A stretch of 64,000 bases of DNA from Amycolatopsis australiensis (GTDB lineage: Bacteria; Actinomycetota; Actinomycetes; Mycobacteriales; Pseudonocardiaceae): assembly GCF_900119165.1 (NCBI RefSeq), contig NZ_FPJG01000006.1, positions 1-64,000 on the forward strand, in the 5' to 3' direction. Below the pieces are notes generated by a model, which was given only the letters and a program-made list of their open reading frames with translations, was not told where the DNA came from and made no database searches. Positions 54,275 through 62,292 of this stretch are shown here, one piece after another; within the stretch, counting starts at the first letter, position 1, and each line of letters opens with the position of its first letter. The position numbers and the translations under genes were made by a program.

Positions 54275-55105
54275 TCACCCAAAAGCGCCCCGGTTCTCCT
54301 CAACCCACTGCCGAAAACTCCGCGGAGCCCGGCCGGTCACCTCACGCACCACGTCCGTCACCACCGACGGCTCCCGAGTCGTGCGCTCCCAGGTCCGCAG
54401 CACCTCCGGTGCCACCTCCGGCGGCCAGCCCCGCGCCGCCATCCGGGCCGCCTCCTGTTCCGGGGTCAGCTCCTCCACCCGCAGCCGCTTCCCCAGCACG
54501 TCCGCCAGCACCTCCGCCTGCTCGCGGAACGAGATCGGCTCCGGTCCCGTCAGCGGCAGCGCCTCACCCCCATGAGACCCGTCGGTCAGGATGCGGGCCG
54601 CCACGTCGCCGATGTCCTGCTCGTGGATCGCGCCGATCCGCGCGTCCGGGTACGCCGTGCGCACCACTCCCGCCGCGATGTCCTCGCGCCAGCCCAGCAC
54701 GTTCGTCGCGAACGCTCCCGGGTTCAGCACCGTCGAGGCGAACGGCGCCGCCTCCAGCGCTTCTTCCACCGCCCGGTGCAGCCGCGCGAGGTGGCTCTGC
54801 GCCGACTTCGGCTCGAGCGTCGCCGACGACGACAGCTGCACCACGTGCCGCACGCCCGCCGCCTCCGCTGCCTTCACGAAACCCTCGATGCCCTGCGGCC
54901 GCGTGTACAGGAACACCGCCGAGACGCCGTCGAGCGCGGCGTCCAACGTCGCCGCGTCCTCCAGATCAGCGCTCACGGCCGGCACGCCGACGTCGAGCGT
55001 CGTGGCGTCCCGGCTCGCCGCGCGCACGTCCTGACCTGCGGCGAAGAGGGCGTCCAAGACCGCGCGGCCCACGTGCCCGCGCGCTCCGGTGACGAGAATG
55101 GTCAT
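54275..55105 (-). CDS. NmrA-like NAD(P)-binding oxidoreductase
   Basis: The 276-residue atypical SDR shows MTILVTGARGHVGRAVLDAL (GxxGxxG), VSADLEDAATLDAALDGVSA, VFLYTRPQGIEGFVKAAEAA, HVVQLSSSATLEPKSAQSHL and VLNPGAFATNVLGWREDIAA. It lacks the classical YxxxK pair, as NmrA/HSCARG proteins do, and may sense or use NAD(P)H. ATG 55105 follows GGGGGA. A strong AT-rich palindrome lies upstream at 55128-55152, so it is probably under tight repression by a regulator not encoded here. Confidence 0.85.
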   Translation of the reverse strand: MTILVTGARGHVGRAVLDALFAAGQDVRAASRDATTLDVGVPAVSADLEDAATLDAALDGVSAVFLYTRPQGIEGFVKAAEAAGVRHVVQLSSSATLEPKSAQSHLARLHRAVEEALEAAPFASTVLNPGAFATNVLGWREDIAAGVVRTAYPDARIGAIHEQDIGDVAARILTDGSHGGEALPLTGPEPISFREQAEVLADVLGKRLRVEELTPEQEAARMAARGWPPEVAPEVLRTWERTTREPSVVTDVVREVTGRAPRSFRQWVEENRGAFG

Positions 55106-55127
55106 GGCTGTCCCCCAGAGGGTCAAA

Positions 55128-55152
55128 TAGCTTTGCTTGCAAAGCAAAGCTA
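55128..55152. promoter_or_regulatory. AT-rich nested palindrome upstream of the NmrA-like gene
   Basis: Eleven-base arms (TAGCTTTGCTT at 55128-55138 and its complement at 55142-55152) enclose GCA. Inside it a second inverted repeat, GCTTTGC (55130-55136) and GCAAAGC (55139-55145), overlaps the first. It lies 22 bp before the NmrA-like start codon and 61 bp before TIGR03089. Nested palindromes of this size are typical operators, but no regulator gene is adjacent. Confidence 0.6.
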
Positions 55153-55213
55153 CTCAGCCTGGCGAAGCCGTGTCAACCGGCGCGGCGCGCGGTCCGCGTT
55201 TTAGCCTGTCCGC

Positions 55214-55924
55214 ATGAGCCTGACCGACGAGCTGCTGCGCCCGCTGCTGGCCTCGCCCGCCAAACCGCTGATCACCCACTACGACGACCAGCTCGGCAGC
55301 CGCGTCGAGCTGTCCGTGGCGACGACCGCCAACTGGGCGGCGAAGACGGCCAACTGGCTGACCGAGGAGTTCGACGTCGAGCCGGGTGACGACGTCGCGG
55401 TGCAGCTGCCGGCACACTGGCAGACCGTCGGCGTGCTGCTCGGCGCGTGGTGGTGCGGGGCGCGCGTGGTGACCGAGGGTGCCGGCGCGCGAGTGGCGTT
55501 CGTCGGGCCGGACGACCCCGAGCCGACCGGCGCCGCGGCCACCGCCGTCGTGACGCTCGACCCGATGGGCCGCGGGCTGGCCGAGCCACCCGGCGGCGGC
55601 GCCTTCGACTACCTGACGGAGTCGCGCGCGGCGGGCGACCAGTACAGCCCGCTCTTCCCGATCCCCGGCGACACGGCCGCACTCTTCGAGTCCACTGTGG
55701 ACGAGGTACTTGCCGAAGCCCGCGCCCGGGCGGCAAAACTGGGGCTCACCGCGGACGACCGCGTATTGTCCACAAAGGATTGGAGGGGGTCGGAGGGCAT
55801 TCTCGACGGCCTGCTCGTCCCTCTCGCCGCGGGCGCCCACCTGGTCCACGTGAGCCACGCGGACCCGGCGAAGCTGGGCGCCCGCCGTGATGCCGAGCGC
55901 ACCACGGCGGACCTGCCCGCCTAG
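55214..55924 (+). CDS. TIGR03089 family protein (acyl-adenylate-like fragment)
   Basis: The 236-residue protein resembles the N-terminal part of AMP-forming ligases (LASPAKPLITHYDDQLGSRV, ELSVATTANWAAKTANWLTE, GDDVAVQLPAHWQTVGVLLG, AWWCGARVV) but lacks the adenylate-binding and C-terminal lid motifs, as is normal for this actinobacterial family. The function is unknown. ATG 55214 has TAGCCT 6 nt upstream and no ribosome site. Its place after the LCP genes matches Rv3268 following Rv3267. The stop shares CTAG (55921-55924) with the convergent doxX-like gene. Confidence 0.85.
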   Translation: MSLTDELLRPLLASPAKPLITHYDDQLGSRVELSVATTANWAAKTANWLTEEFDVEPGDDVAVQLPAHWQTVGVLLGAWWCGARVVTEGAGARVAFVGPDDPEPTGAAATAVVTLDPMGRGLAEPPGGGAFDYLTESRAAGDQYSPLFPIPGDTAALFESTVDEVLAEARARAAKLGLTADDRVLSTKDWRGSEGILDGLLVPLAAGAHLVHVSHADPAKLGARRDAERTTADLPA

Positions 55925-56355
55925 GCGTTCTGCAGTTCTCCGACGTCGCGACGGGCGCGCCGGCGGCCCCACAGCAGGTGGTCCAGCGAAATCCGGCCGC
56001 CGTTGAAGCCGAGGGCGAGCCCGGCGAGCGCCAGCACCAGCACCAGCTCGTAGCCGCCCTGGCCGGTCAGGCCGTTGTCGATGTGCACCGAGAGCAGCGC
56101 GCCGACGGAGATCACGACGTACCCGAGGCCGACCAGCGGCAGCAGGAACCCGACGATGAACGCGATCGAGCCCAGGATCTCGACGATCATCGCGAACACC
56201 GCGGCCGCCGTGGGCAGCGGGATGCCCGTCATCCCGAAGAACTTGGCCGTGCCGTCGATGCCGTTGTTCCACTTCTGGAGCCCATGCGCGAGGAAGACGA
56301 CCGCGACGCCGATCCTCCCCAGCAACAGGGCCACGTCCTTGAATCGTCCGAACAT
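55921..56355 (-). CDS. DoxX family membrane protein
   Basis: The 144-residue protein has four membrane segments and DoxX signatures: LLLGRIGVAVVFLAHGLQKW, AKFFGMTGIPLPTAAAVFAM, IVEILGSIAFIVGFLLPLVG and GGYELVLVLALAGLALGFNG. A basic tail follows. In M. tuberculosis a DoxX protein works with superoxide dismutase and a thiosulfate sulfurtransferase in a redox complex, but those partners are not here. ATG 56355 follows GGGAGC. Confidence 0.9.
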   Translation of the reverse strand: MFGRFKDVALLLGRIGVAVVFLAHGLQKWNNGIDGTAKFFGMTGIPLPTAAAVFAMIVEILGSIAFIVGFLLPLVGLGYVVISVGALLSVHIDNGLTGQGGYELVLVLALAGLALGFNGGRISLDHLLWGRRRARRDVGELQNA

Positions 56356-56475
56356 CCGGTTTCAGCTCCCCGATGGGTGAATTTTCAACTGACCCGACCC
56401 AAAGTAGGGCACCGGGCACCCCGGTCCGAAGCTCCGGAGGGTGATCGACAGGGAACCGACAGGGACCAAATCCGG

Positions 56476-56504
56476 TTGGCGGACGCCGACGCGAGCGCTA
56501 TTTT
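56476..56504 (+). promoter_or_regulatory. Promoter of the ribosomal protection gene, possibly WhiB7-type
   Basis: TTGGCG (56476-56481) and TATTTT (56499-56504) are separated by 17 bp, the ideal spacing for the housekeeping sigma factor. AAAT (56468-56471) sits just upstream of the -35, which resembles the AT-rich element recognised by WhiB7 at antibiotic resistance genes. The hexamers are visible; the WhiB7 assignment is a guess from the pattern and from the kind of gene controlled. Confidence 0.5.
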
Positions 56505-56541
56505 CGCCCTGACCTGCGTCCACGACCGTGAGGAGACCCCG

Positions 56542-56649
56542 ATGCGCCGACAGACCGTCCCGCCCGGCCTGTCACCCGCATCACGAAGGATCCCCCACGC
56601 CCGTGAAAACCCTGAACATCGGCATTCTCGCGCACGTCGACGCCGGTAA
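56542..56649 (+). CDS. Putative leader peptide overlapping the ribosomal protection gene
   Basis: GAGGAG (56530-56535) precedes ATG 56542 by 6 nt, a stronger initiation site than that of the main gene. The 35-residue reading frame (MRRQTVPPGLSPASRRIPHA, then an Arg-rich end) has 11 arginines and ends at TAA 56649, 47 nt inside the main gene in another frame. Basic/proline-rich leader peptides control several ribosome-targeting resistance genes by stalling. Whether this one is translated and regulates is unknown. Confidence 0.4.
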   Translation: MRRQTVPPGLSPASRRIPHARENPEHRHSRARRRR

Positions 56650-58456
56650 GACCAGCCTGACCGAACGCCTGCTCTTCGAGGCCGGTGCCATCAGCCGGCT
56701 GGGCAGCGTCGACCGCGGCGACACCCAGACCGACTCGCTCGACCTCGAACGCCGTCGCGGCATCACCATCCGGTCCGCGGTGGCGTCTTTCGGGGCCGGC
56801 GACACCCGGATCACCCTGATCGACACGCCCGGACACTCGGACTTCATCGCCGAGGTCGAGCGCGCGCTGCGCGTGCTCGACGGCGCCGTCCTGGTGGTGT
56901 CCGCCGTCGAAGGCGTCCAGGCGCAGACCCGCGTGCTGATGCGCACGCTGCGCCGGCTCGGCATCCCGGTGCTGATCTTCGTCAACAAGATCGATCGGAC
57001 GGGCGCGCGCGACCAGCTCGGCGACATCCGGGCGAAGCTGGCGCCGCGAGCGTTCGACGCGACCACAGCGCTCGACGAGCTGGCCGAGCTGCTGGCCGAC
57101 GGCGACGACGCCTTCTTGGAGTCCTACGTGGAGGGCCGCGTCGACGGATCCGCCTGCCGCGCCGAGCTGGCCCGTCAGGTCGCGCGGGGCATGGTGCACC
57201 CGGTGCTGGCCGGCTCGGCGATCACCGGCGCGGGTGTCGCGGACCTCGTCACGGCGATGACCGAGCTGCTCCCGGCCACCGAACGCACCGGCGACGGCCC
57301 TTTGGACGCGACGGTGTTCAAGATCGACCGCGGCCGCGCCGGCGAGAAGATCGCTTACGCCCGGCTGCACTCCGGCTCGCTGGCGCCACGGCAGCGGATC
57401 TCCTTCTACCGCGGCGAAACCGAGCTGACCGGCCGGGTCACGGCGATCGAGGTCGCCGGAGACGACGTGGCGCTCGCCGGCGACGTCGCCAAGGTGCGCG
57501 GGCTGCGCGACGTCCGGATCGGCGACCGGCTCGGCTCGCCGGGCGCCGCCGCCCGCGCCGGGGTGTTCACGCCGCCGAGCCTGGAGACCGTGGTGCGGCC
57601 GGTCCGGCCCGGACAGGCCGCGGCGTTGTTCACGGCGCTGACGCGACTGTCCGAAGAGGACCCGCTCATCGACGTCCACCGCCGCGGCCACGACGTCTCG
57701 GTCCGGCTCTACGGTGAAGTCCAGAAGGAGGTCCTGCGCTCGATGCTCGCCGAGGGCGCGGGGATCGACGTCACCTTCGAGCGGACGCGTCCGCTGTACG
57801 TCGAGAAGCCGATCGGCCGCGGCGAGGCCGTCGAAGAGCTGGATCCGGCGCAGCGGCTGTACTTCTTCGCGACGGTCGGGCTGCGCGTGGAGCCCGGCAC
57901 CGGCGTCACATTCTGCCTCTCGGTCGAGCTGGGCTCGCTCCCGTCGGCGTTCCACAAGGCGATCGAGGAAACCGTGCACAGCACGCTCGAACAGGGCCTC
58001 TACGGCTGGGAGGTGCGGGACGTCGCCGTCACGCTGACGCACACGGCGTTCTTCAGCCCGGTCAGCGCCGCCGGCGACTTCCGCAAGATGACGCCGCTGG
58101 TGCTGATGGCGGCGCTGCGGGAGGCCGGCACGCGGGTGCACGAGCCGGTGCACCGCTTCGAGCTGGAGATCCCGGCGAACGCCGTCAGCGCGGTGCTGCC
58201 CAAGCTCGCCGACCTGCGCGCGGTGCCCGCCGAACCGGTCACCGGGCCGTCGTCGTGCACGCTGCGCGGCACGATCCCGGCGGCGCACGTCCACGAGTTC
58301 GAGCAGGCCCTGCCCGCGCTCAGCCAGGGCGAGGGCGTCTTCTTCAGCGAGTTCGCGGACTACCGGCCCTGCCCCGGTCCGCCGCCGACGCGGCCGCGGA
58401 CCGGCGACAATCCGTTGGACCGCAAGGAGTACCTGGCGCAGGTGGCCCGGCGCTAG
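56603..58456 (+). CDS. Tetracycline resistance ribosomal protection protein (TetM/OtrA family, EF-G-like GTPase)
   Basis: This GTPase binds the ribosome and releases tetracycline. The 617-residue protein shows G1 AHVDAGKTSLTERLL, G2 RRGITIRSAV, G3 DTPGHSDFIAEVERAL and G4 NKIDRTG, followed by domain 2 and the C-terminal EF-G-like domains (SVRLYGEVQKEVLRSML, GWEVRDVAVTLTHTAFFSPV). EF-G itself is larger and has different G2 and domain IV sequences, and the short N-terminus KTLNIGILAHVDAGKTS is typical of Tet proteins. GTG 56603 has only a weak GAAGGA site. A 35-residue leader frame overlaps its start, suggesting control at translation. The drug spectrum is not known. Confidence 0.88.
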   Translation: MKTLNIGILAHVDAGKTSLTERLLFEAGAISRLGSVDRGDTQTDSLDLERRRGITIRSAVASFGAGDTRITLIDTPGHSDFIAEVERALRVLDGAVLVVSAVEGVQAQTRVLMRTLRRLGIPVLIFVNKIDRTGARDQLGDIRAKLAPRAFDATTALDELAELLADGDDAFLESYVEGRVDGSACRAELARQVARGMVHPVLAGSAITGAGVADLVTAMTELLPATERTGDGPLDATVFKIDRGRAGEKIAYARLHSGSLAPRQRISFYRGETELTGRVTAIEVAGDDVALAGDVAKVRGLRDVRIGDRLGSPGAAARAGVFTPPSLETVVRPVRPGQAAALFTALTRLSEEDPLIDVHRRGHDVSVRLYGEVQKEVLRSMLAEGAGIDVTFERTRPLYVEKPIGRGEAVEELDPAQRLYFFATVGLRVEPGTGVTFCLSVELGSLPSAFHKAIEETVHSTLEQGLYGWEVRDVAVTLTHTAFFSPVSAAGDFRKMTPLVLMAALREAGTRVHEPVHRFELEIPANAVSAVLPKLADLRAVPAEPVTGPSSCTLRGTIPAAHVHEFEQALPALSQGEGVFFSEFADYRPCPGPPPTRPRTGDNPLDRKEYLAQVARR

Positions 58457-59271
58457 CGCTTGTGGGCCCAGGCGGCGGCGAAGCAGTAGACGCCGAACGC
58501 GGCGAGGCCGAGCGCGACGACGGTCAGCAGCACGGTGCCGAAGGGCTGGGCGGCGAGCGTCTTGAGGGCGGTGTCCAGCCCGCCGGCCTTGTGCGCGTCG
58601 GCGTCGAACCCGGCGATGGCCAGCAGGATCGCGACCACGGTGAAAACGACGGCCTTGGCGAGGTACCCGGTCGTGCCGAGCCAGCCGACCCAGCGCTTGG
58701 CGCGCCCGGGCAGCTCGGTCGTGTCGAGGTCTTCGAGGAACTTCTGCTTCGCGCCCTTGATCGCGGCGGCGATCGCGACGCCGAAGATGGCCACGGCGAC
58801 GAGCACCACCAGCACCGGCCCGGCGGGCAGGGACAGCAGCTTCGCCGTGAACTCCTGCTGGCGCTGGCTGCTCGACCCGCCGCCGCCGCTGCCGGTGGCC
58901 AGCCGGACGGCGGTGAAGCCGAGCACGATCACGACGACGCCGCGGGCGGCCGCGCCGATCCGCTTGCGCGTCCGCTTGCCGCCGGTCACCCATTCGTAGC
59001 CGGTGGCGGCCATCAGGAACTGCCAGAGGCCGAACAGGACCAGCCCGATCGCGAGGATCCAGAGCAGGATCTGGCCGAACGCCGTGGAGCCGACCTGCTC
59101 CAGCGCGCCCTTCTGGTCGGCCTGCTTCCCCCCGCTGCCGAAGGCGACCTGCACGGCGAGGTAGGCGATGACCAGGTGCACGACGCCGTAGCAGGCCATG
59201 CCGAGCCGGCCGAGCAGCTGCGCGGTGTTGCTCTTCTCGCCTCTTTCGGCGGTGGCTTCTGTCCGGTTCAT
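58453..59271 (-). CDS. DUF1206 membrane protein
   Basis: The 272-residue protein has three repeated pairs of membrane helices, the DUF1206 pattern: LLGRLGMACYGVVHLVIAYL, IGAAARGVVVIVLGFTAVRL and WLGTTGYLAKAVVFTVVAIL, each followed by a second helix (LLWILAIGLVLFGLWQFLMA and equivalents). A Gly/Ser/Gln-rich loop (GSGGGGSSSQRQQ) lies in the middle. The function is unknown. The stop shares CTAG (58453-58456) with the ribosomal protection gene. Confidence 0.88.
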   Translation of the reverse strand: MNRTEATAERGEKSNTAQLLGRLGMACYGVVHLVIAYLAVQVAFGSGGKQADQKGALEQVGSTAFGQILLWILAIGLVLFGLWQFLMAATGYEWVTGGKRTRKRIGAAARGVVVIVLGFTAVRLATGSGGGGSSSQRQQEFTAKLLSLPAGPVLVVLVAVAIFGVAIAAAIKGAKQKFLEDLDTTELPGRAKRWVGWLGTTGYLAKAVVFTVVAILLAIAGFDADAHKAGGLDTALKTLAAQPFGTVLLTVVALGLAAFGVYCFAAAWAHKR

Positions 59272-59397
59272 GCCTTCTGTAGTACCCACGCCGGACCCGG
59301 ATCCGCTGGGCTGAGCGGCCCAATTCGGTGCGGCGATGGGACGAGCCGGGCCCGCGAGCGCGACCGGACGGCTACCGGGCGGAGCCGTCGGTGCTGG

Positions 59398-59823
59398 TCA
59401 GGCGGGTCGTCGCCGGATCGCGTCGAGCTCGGTCCAGCCGCCGTTGACCGCCAGCAGGGTCAGCACCTGCTCGGCCTGCTCGGCGAACCGCGCGAGGTCG
59501 TCGTGCAGCAGGGCCGCACGTTCGCCGTCGAGCTGGTCGGAGTCGTCGAACCACAGCGAGATCGCCGAGCCCGCCGTGACGGCGAGCCCCTGGGTCAGGC
59601 TCAGGAACCCGGGCGACGGCTCGGCGACGGCCGCGCGGTAGGTCGTCTCGATCTCGGCGCACGCGGCGAGCAGGTCACGCAGCTGCCGGACGGCGCCGGC
59701 CGGGGTCCCGTCCCAGGCGGCCGTCGGCCAGGCGCGGTCGGACAGTTCGAGCCACAGCCGCCAGCCGGCGACCAGCTCGGCTTCGTCGTGGGGCGTCCAG
59801 GACGCCGGAACCGGCCAGTACAT
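59398..59823 (-). CDS. Hypothetical protein
   Basis: The 141-residue soluble protein (MYWPVPASWTPHDEAELVAG, RLWLELSDRAWPTAAWDG, LTLLAVNGGWTELDAIRR) is rich in Trp and acidic residues and is predicted helical. I recognise no family. It lies 126 nt after DUF1206's start and 68 nt after the lipase, so it may be transcribed on its own or with the lipase. Confidence 0.65.
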   Translation of the reverse strand: MYWPVPASWTPHDEAELVAGWRLWLELSDRAWPTAAWDGTPAGAVRQLRDLLAACAEIETTYRAAVAEPSPGFLSLTQGLAVTAGSAISLWFDDSDQLDGERAALLHDDLARFAEQAEQVLTLLAVNGGWTELDAIRRRPA

Positions 59824-59891
59824 GCTTCGAGAGTGGCACCGCCGGAGCGGAAATCCGCCCCGGCGGTGGGTTATGTCTCATGTGGCGAACT

Positions 59892-60818
59892 TCAGCTGAT
59901 CACCGGCGGCACCGGCACGCACGGCGGCGTCTTGGCGTGGGCCGGGTCGAGCGCGTTCAGCACCAGCCCCTCGGCGACGGGGTCGTAGGTGATGCCGAGG
60001 TGGTCGGTGAAGTCGAGCCCGCAGACGTTCTGCAGCAGGATGTTCTTCACGTTCGGCGCCGCCTTGAGGAAAGCGCTCGTGTACGGCGTGACGACGTCGT
60101 CGTAGCGGGTCTGGATCACGGTGTACTGGATGCCGGGCACGGTTTCGCCACCGGCGTTGAGGTCGGTGAGGAAGTCCGAGCCGACGGCCTGTTCGTTGCA
60201 GGCCTGGCAGACGGTGCTGAGCGCGGCGGGCACGCCCGGGATCATCTCCAGCGTGCTGAGCAGGCCGAACAGGTCGGTGCCGTGGTTGGACGGCGACAGC
60301 CCGACGAGCCTGCTGATCTTGTCCGCGCCGCCGAGGTACTTGATCCAGTACCGGATGTTCATCCCGCCCTGCGAGTGCCCGACGACGTCGAGCTTCTTCG
60401 CCCCGGTCGCGGCGAGGATCTTGTCCCCGAAGGCGGCAAGCGCTTTCGTGGTGTCGGCGATCGGGCCGACGGTCTGCAGGAACGTCCCGGGCGTGCCGCC
60501 GAAGTTCCCGGCGAAGACGCAGTACCCGGCGTCGGCGAGCTTCTGGGAAAGGTTCGCCCAGTTCTCGTAGGCGTTGGCGGTGGTCCCGTTGGAGAGCAGC
60601 ACGGGGTTGGGGTGCCGCTCGGAAGGCTTGCAGGACCAGTCGTTCGCCCCGGGCGGAGCGATGGCGGGAGCGGCCAGCGAGTAGGCGGCCGCGGTGAGGA
60701 TGTTGGGCTGGACGGGACCCGTGGGCTCCCGTCCGGCGGCTTGGCCGGTGCCGGCCCCCAGTACGAGCGCGGCCGCCGTGGCCAGAGCCGCGGTCAGCCA
60801 CCTGCGCGTCATGCCCAT
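59892..60818 (-). CDS. Secreted lipase/esterase, alpha/beta hydrolase
   Basis: The 308-residue exported enzyme has a signal peptide (about 1-30, ending GAGTGQAAG), the oxyanion region NPVLLSNGTTANAYENWAN, the nucleophile motif DVVGHSQGGMNIRYWIKYLG (GHSQG) and cysteines in WSCKPSERH, STVCQACNEQ and LQNVCGLDFTDHLGITYDP, the latter carrying the catalytic His. It is the LipA/EstA-type lipase common in Streptomyces and mycobacteria. ATG 60818 follows GAGAGG; GTG 60827 would add three residues. Confidence 0.9.
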   Translation of the reverse strand: MGMTRRWLTAALATAAALVLGAGTGQAAGREPTGPVQPNILTAAAYSLAAPAIAPPGANDWSCKPSERHPNPVLLSNGTTANAYENWANLSQKLADAGYCVFAGNFGGTPGTFLQTVGPIADTTKALAAFGDKILAATGAKKLDVVGHSQGGMNIRYWIKYLGGADKISRLVGLSPSNHGTDLFGLLSTLEMIPGVPAALSTVCQACNEQAVGSDFLTDLNAGGETVPGIQYTVIQTRYDDVVTPYTSAFLKAAPNVKNILLQNVCGLDFTDHLGITYDPVAEGLVLNALDPAHAKTPPCVPVPPVIS

Positions 60819-60971
60819 CCGGTTCACCTCTCTGTGAAGGATGGTGATTCACGTCACCGACGACTTAACGCGCAAGTAACTTGTCTGGACACTCCCCCGG
60901 ACGGGTTATCCGCCGCCCCTTCCGGGTGCGACGTGGAGACGTTGTACTTGTCAGACACCTCGGACCTACGT

Positions 60972-61026
60972 CGACATGCCGAAAGCCCCGGCGCAGGCGC
61001 ACGCCGAGGCTTTCGGTGAATGTCGA
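60972..61026. terminator. Hairpin terminator after the acyl-CoA dehydrogenase
   Basis: CCGAAAGCC (60979-60987) and GGCTTTCGG (61008-61016) form the stem core, extended inward by CGGCG/CGCCG and outward by TCGACAT (60971-60977) and ATGTCGA (61020-61026). It lies just after the acyl-CoA dehydrogenase stop and separates that gene from the lipase. Confidence 0.7.
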
Positions 61027-61029
61027 GGG

Positions 61030-62187
61030 TCAGCCCTTGAGCAGGGCGCGAGCCATGACGACCTTCTGGATCTGGTTCGTGCCCTCATAGATCTGGGTGA
61101 TCTTCGCGTCGCGCATCATGCGCTCGACCGGGAAGTCGCGGGTGTAGCCGGCGCCGCCGAACAGCTGGACCGCGTCGGTCGTCACCTCCATGGCGATGTC
61201 CGACGCGTACGCCTTGGCCGCCGAGGCCATGAAGCCCGCGCGCTTGTCGCCGCGCTCGGAGGCCGCTGCCGATGCGTACACCAGGTGGCGGGCCGCTTCG
61301 ATCTTCGTGCCCATGTCCGCCAGCATGAACTGGACACCCTGGAAGTCCGCGATCGCCTTGCCGAACTGCTTGCGGTCCTTGACGTACGCGATCGCCGCGT
61401 CCAGTGCGCCCTGGGCGATGCCCAGCGCCTGGGCGCCGATCGTCGGGCGCGTGTGGTCCAGCGTGCGCAGTGCCGTCTTCAGGCCCGTGCCCGGCTCGCC
61501 GATGATCCGGTCCGCCGGGATCGTGCAGTTCTCGAAGTAGATCTCGCGCGTCGGGGAGCCCTTGATGCCGAGCTTCTTCTCCTTCGGGCCCACCGAGAAG
61601 CCCGGGTCGTCCTTGTGCACGACGAACGCCGAGATGCCGTTGGCCTTCTTCTCCGCGTCCGGGTCGGTCACCGCCATCACCGTGTACCAGGACGACTCGC
61701 CCGCGTTGGTGATCCAGCACTTGGTGCCGTTGAGCACCCAGTGGTCGCCGTCGAGGCGGGCGCGCGTGCGCATCGACGCGGTGTCGGAGCCCGCCTCGCG
61801 CTCCGAAAGCGCGTACGACGCCGAAGCCTCGCCCGAGGCGATCGAGGGCAGGACCAGCTTCTTCAGGTCTTCGGAGGCCGACAGGATGATCGGCTGCGTG
61901 CCGAGCTTGTTCACCGCCGGGATCAGCGACGCCGACGCGTCGACCCGGGCGACCTCTTCGATGACGATGCAGGCGCCCACGGCGTCCGCGCCCTGGCCGT
62001 CGTACTCCTCGCCGATGTGGACGGCGTTGAACCCGGACTTGACCAGCGCGTTGTACGCCTCGATCGGGTAGCGCTCGTTCTCGTCGACCTCGGCCGCGTA
62101 CGGCGCGATCTCCTTCTCGGCCAGAGCCCGGACCGCGGCCCGCAGCTCCTCGTGCTCCTCGGCAAGCTGGTACAGGCCGTCGGTCAC
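61030..62187 (-). CDS. Acyl-CoA dehydrogenase, FadE25-like
   Basis: The 385-residue flavoenzyme oxidises acyl-CoA to 2-enoyl-CoA. Motifs are YALSEREAGSDTASMRTRA, WVLNGTKCWITNAG, RKQFGKAIADFQGVQFMLAD, VQLFGGAGYTRDFPVERMMR and IYEGTNQIQKVVMARALL with the catalytic Glu in YEGTNQI. FadE25 in M. tuberculosis (Rv3274c) lies near the equivalent TIGR03089 and LCP genes. GTG 62187 is the start. It is divergent from the acyl-CoA ligase gene. Confidence 0.93.
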   Translation of the reverse strand: MTDGLYQLAEEHEELRAAVRALAEKEIAPYAAEVDENERYPIEAYNALVKSGFNAVHIGEEYDGQGADAVGACIVIEEVARVDASASLIPAVNKLGTQPIILSASEDLKKLVLPSIASGEASASYALSEREAGSDTASMRTRARLDGDHWVLNGTKCWITNAGESSWYTVMAVTDPDAEKKANGISAFVVHKDDPGFSVGPKEKKLGIKGSPTREIYFENCTIPADRIIGEPGTGLKTALRTLDHTRPTIGAQALGIAQGALDAAIAYVKDRKQFGKAIADFQGVQFMLADMGTKIEAARHLVYASAAASERGDKRAGFMASAAKAYASDIAMEVTTDAVQLFGGAGYTRDFPVERMMRDAKITQIYEGTNQIQKVVMARALLKG

Positions 62188-62292
62188 TTCGGGTCACCTT
62201 CTCTGCAACGTCGGGAGAGCTCTGTCGATGTTAGCGCTCGTTCACAGCGGCCGTCCTTGTGTCCTTGACCGCACCGTTCGTATCGTCGGGTG

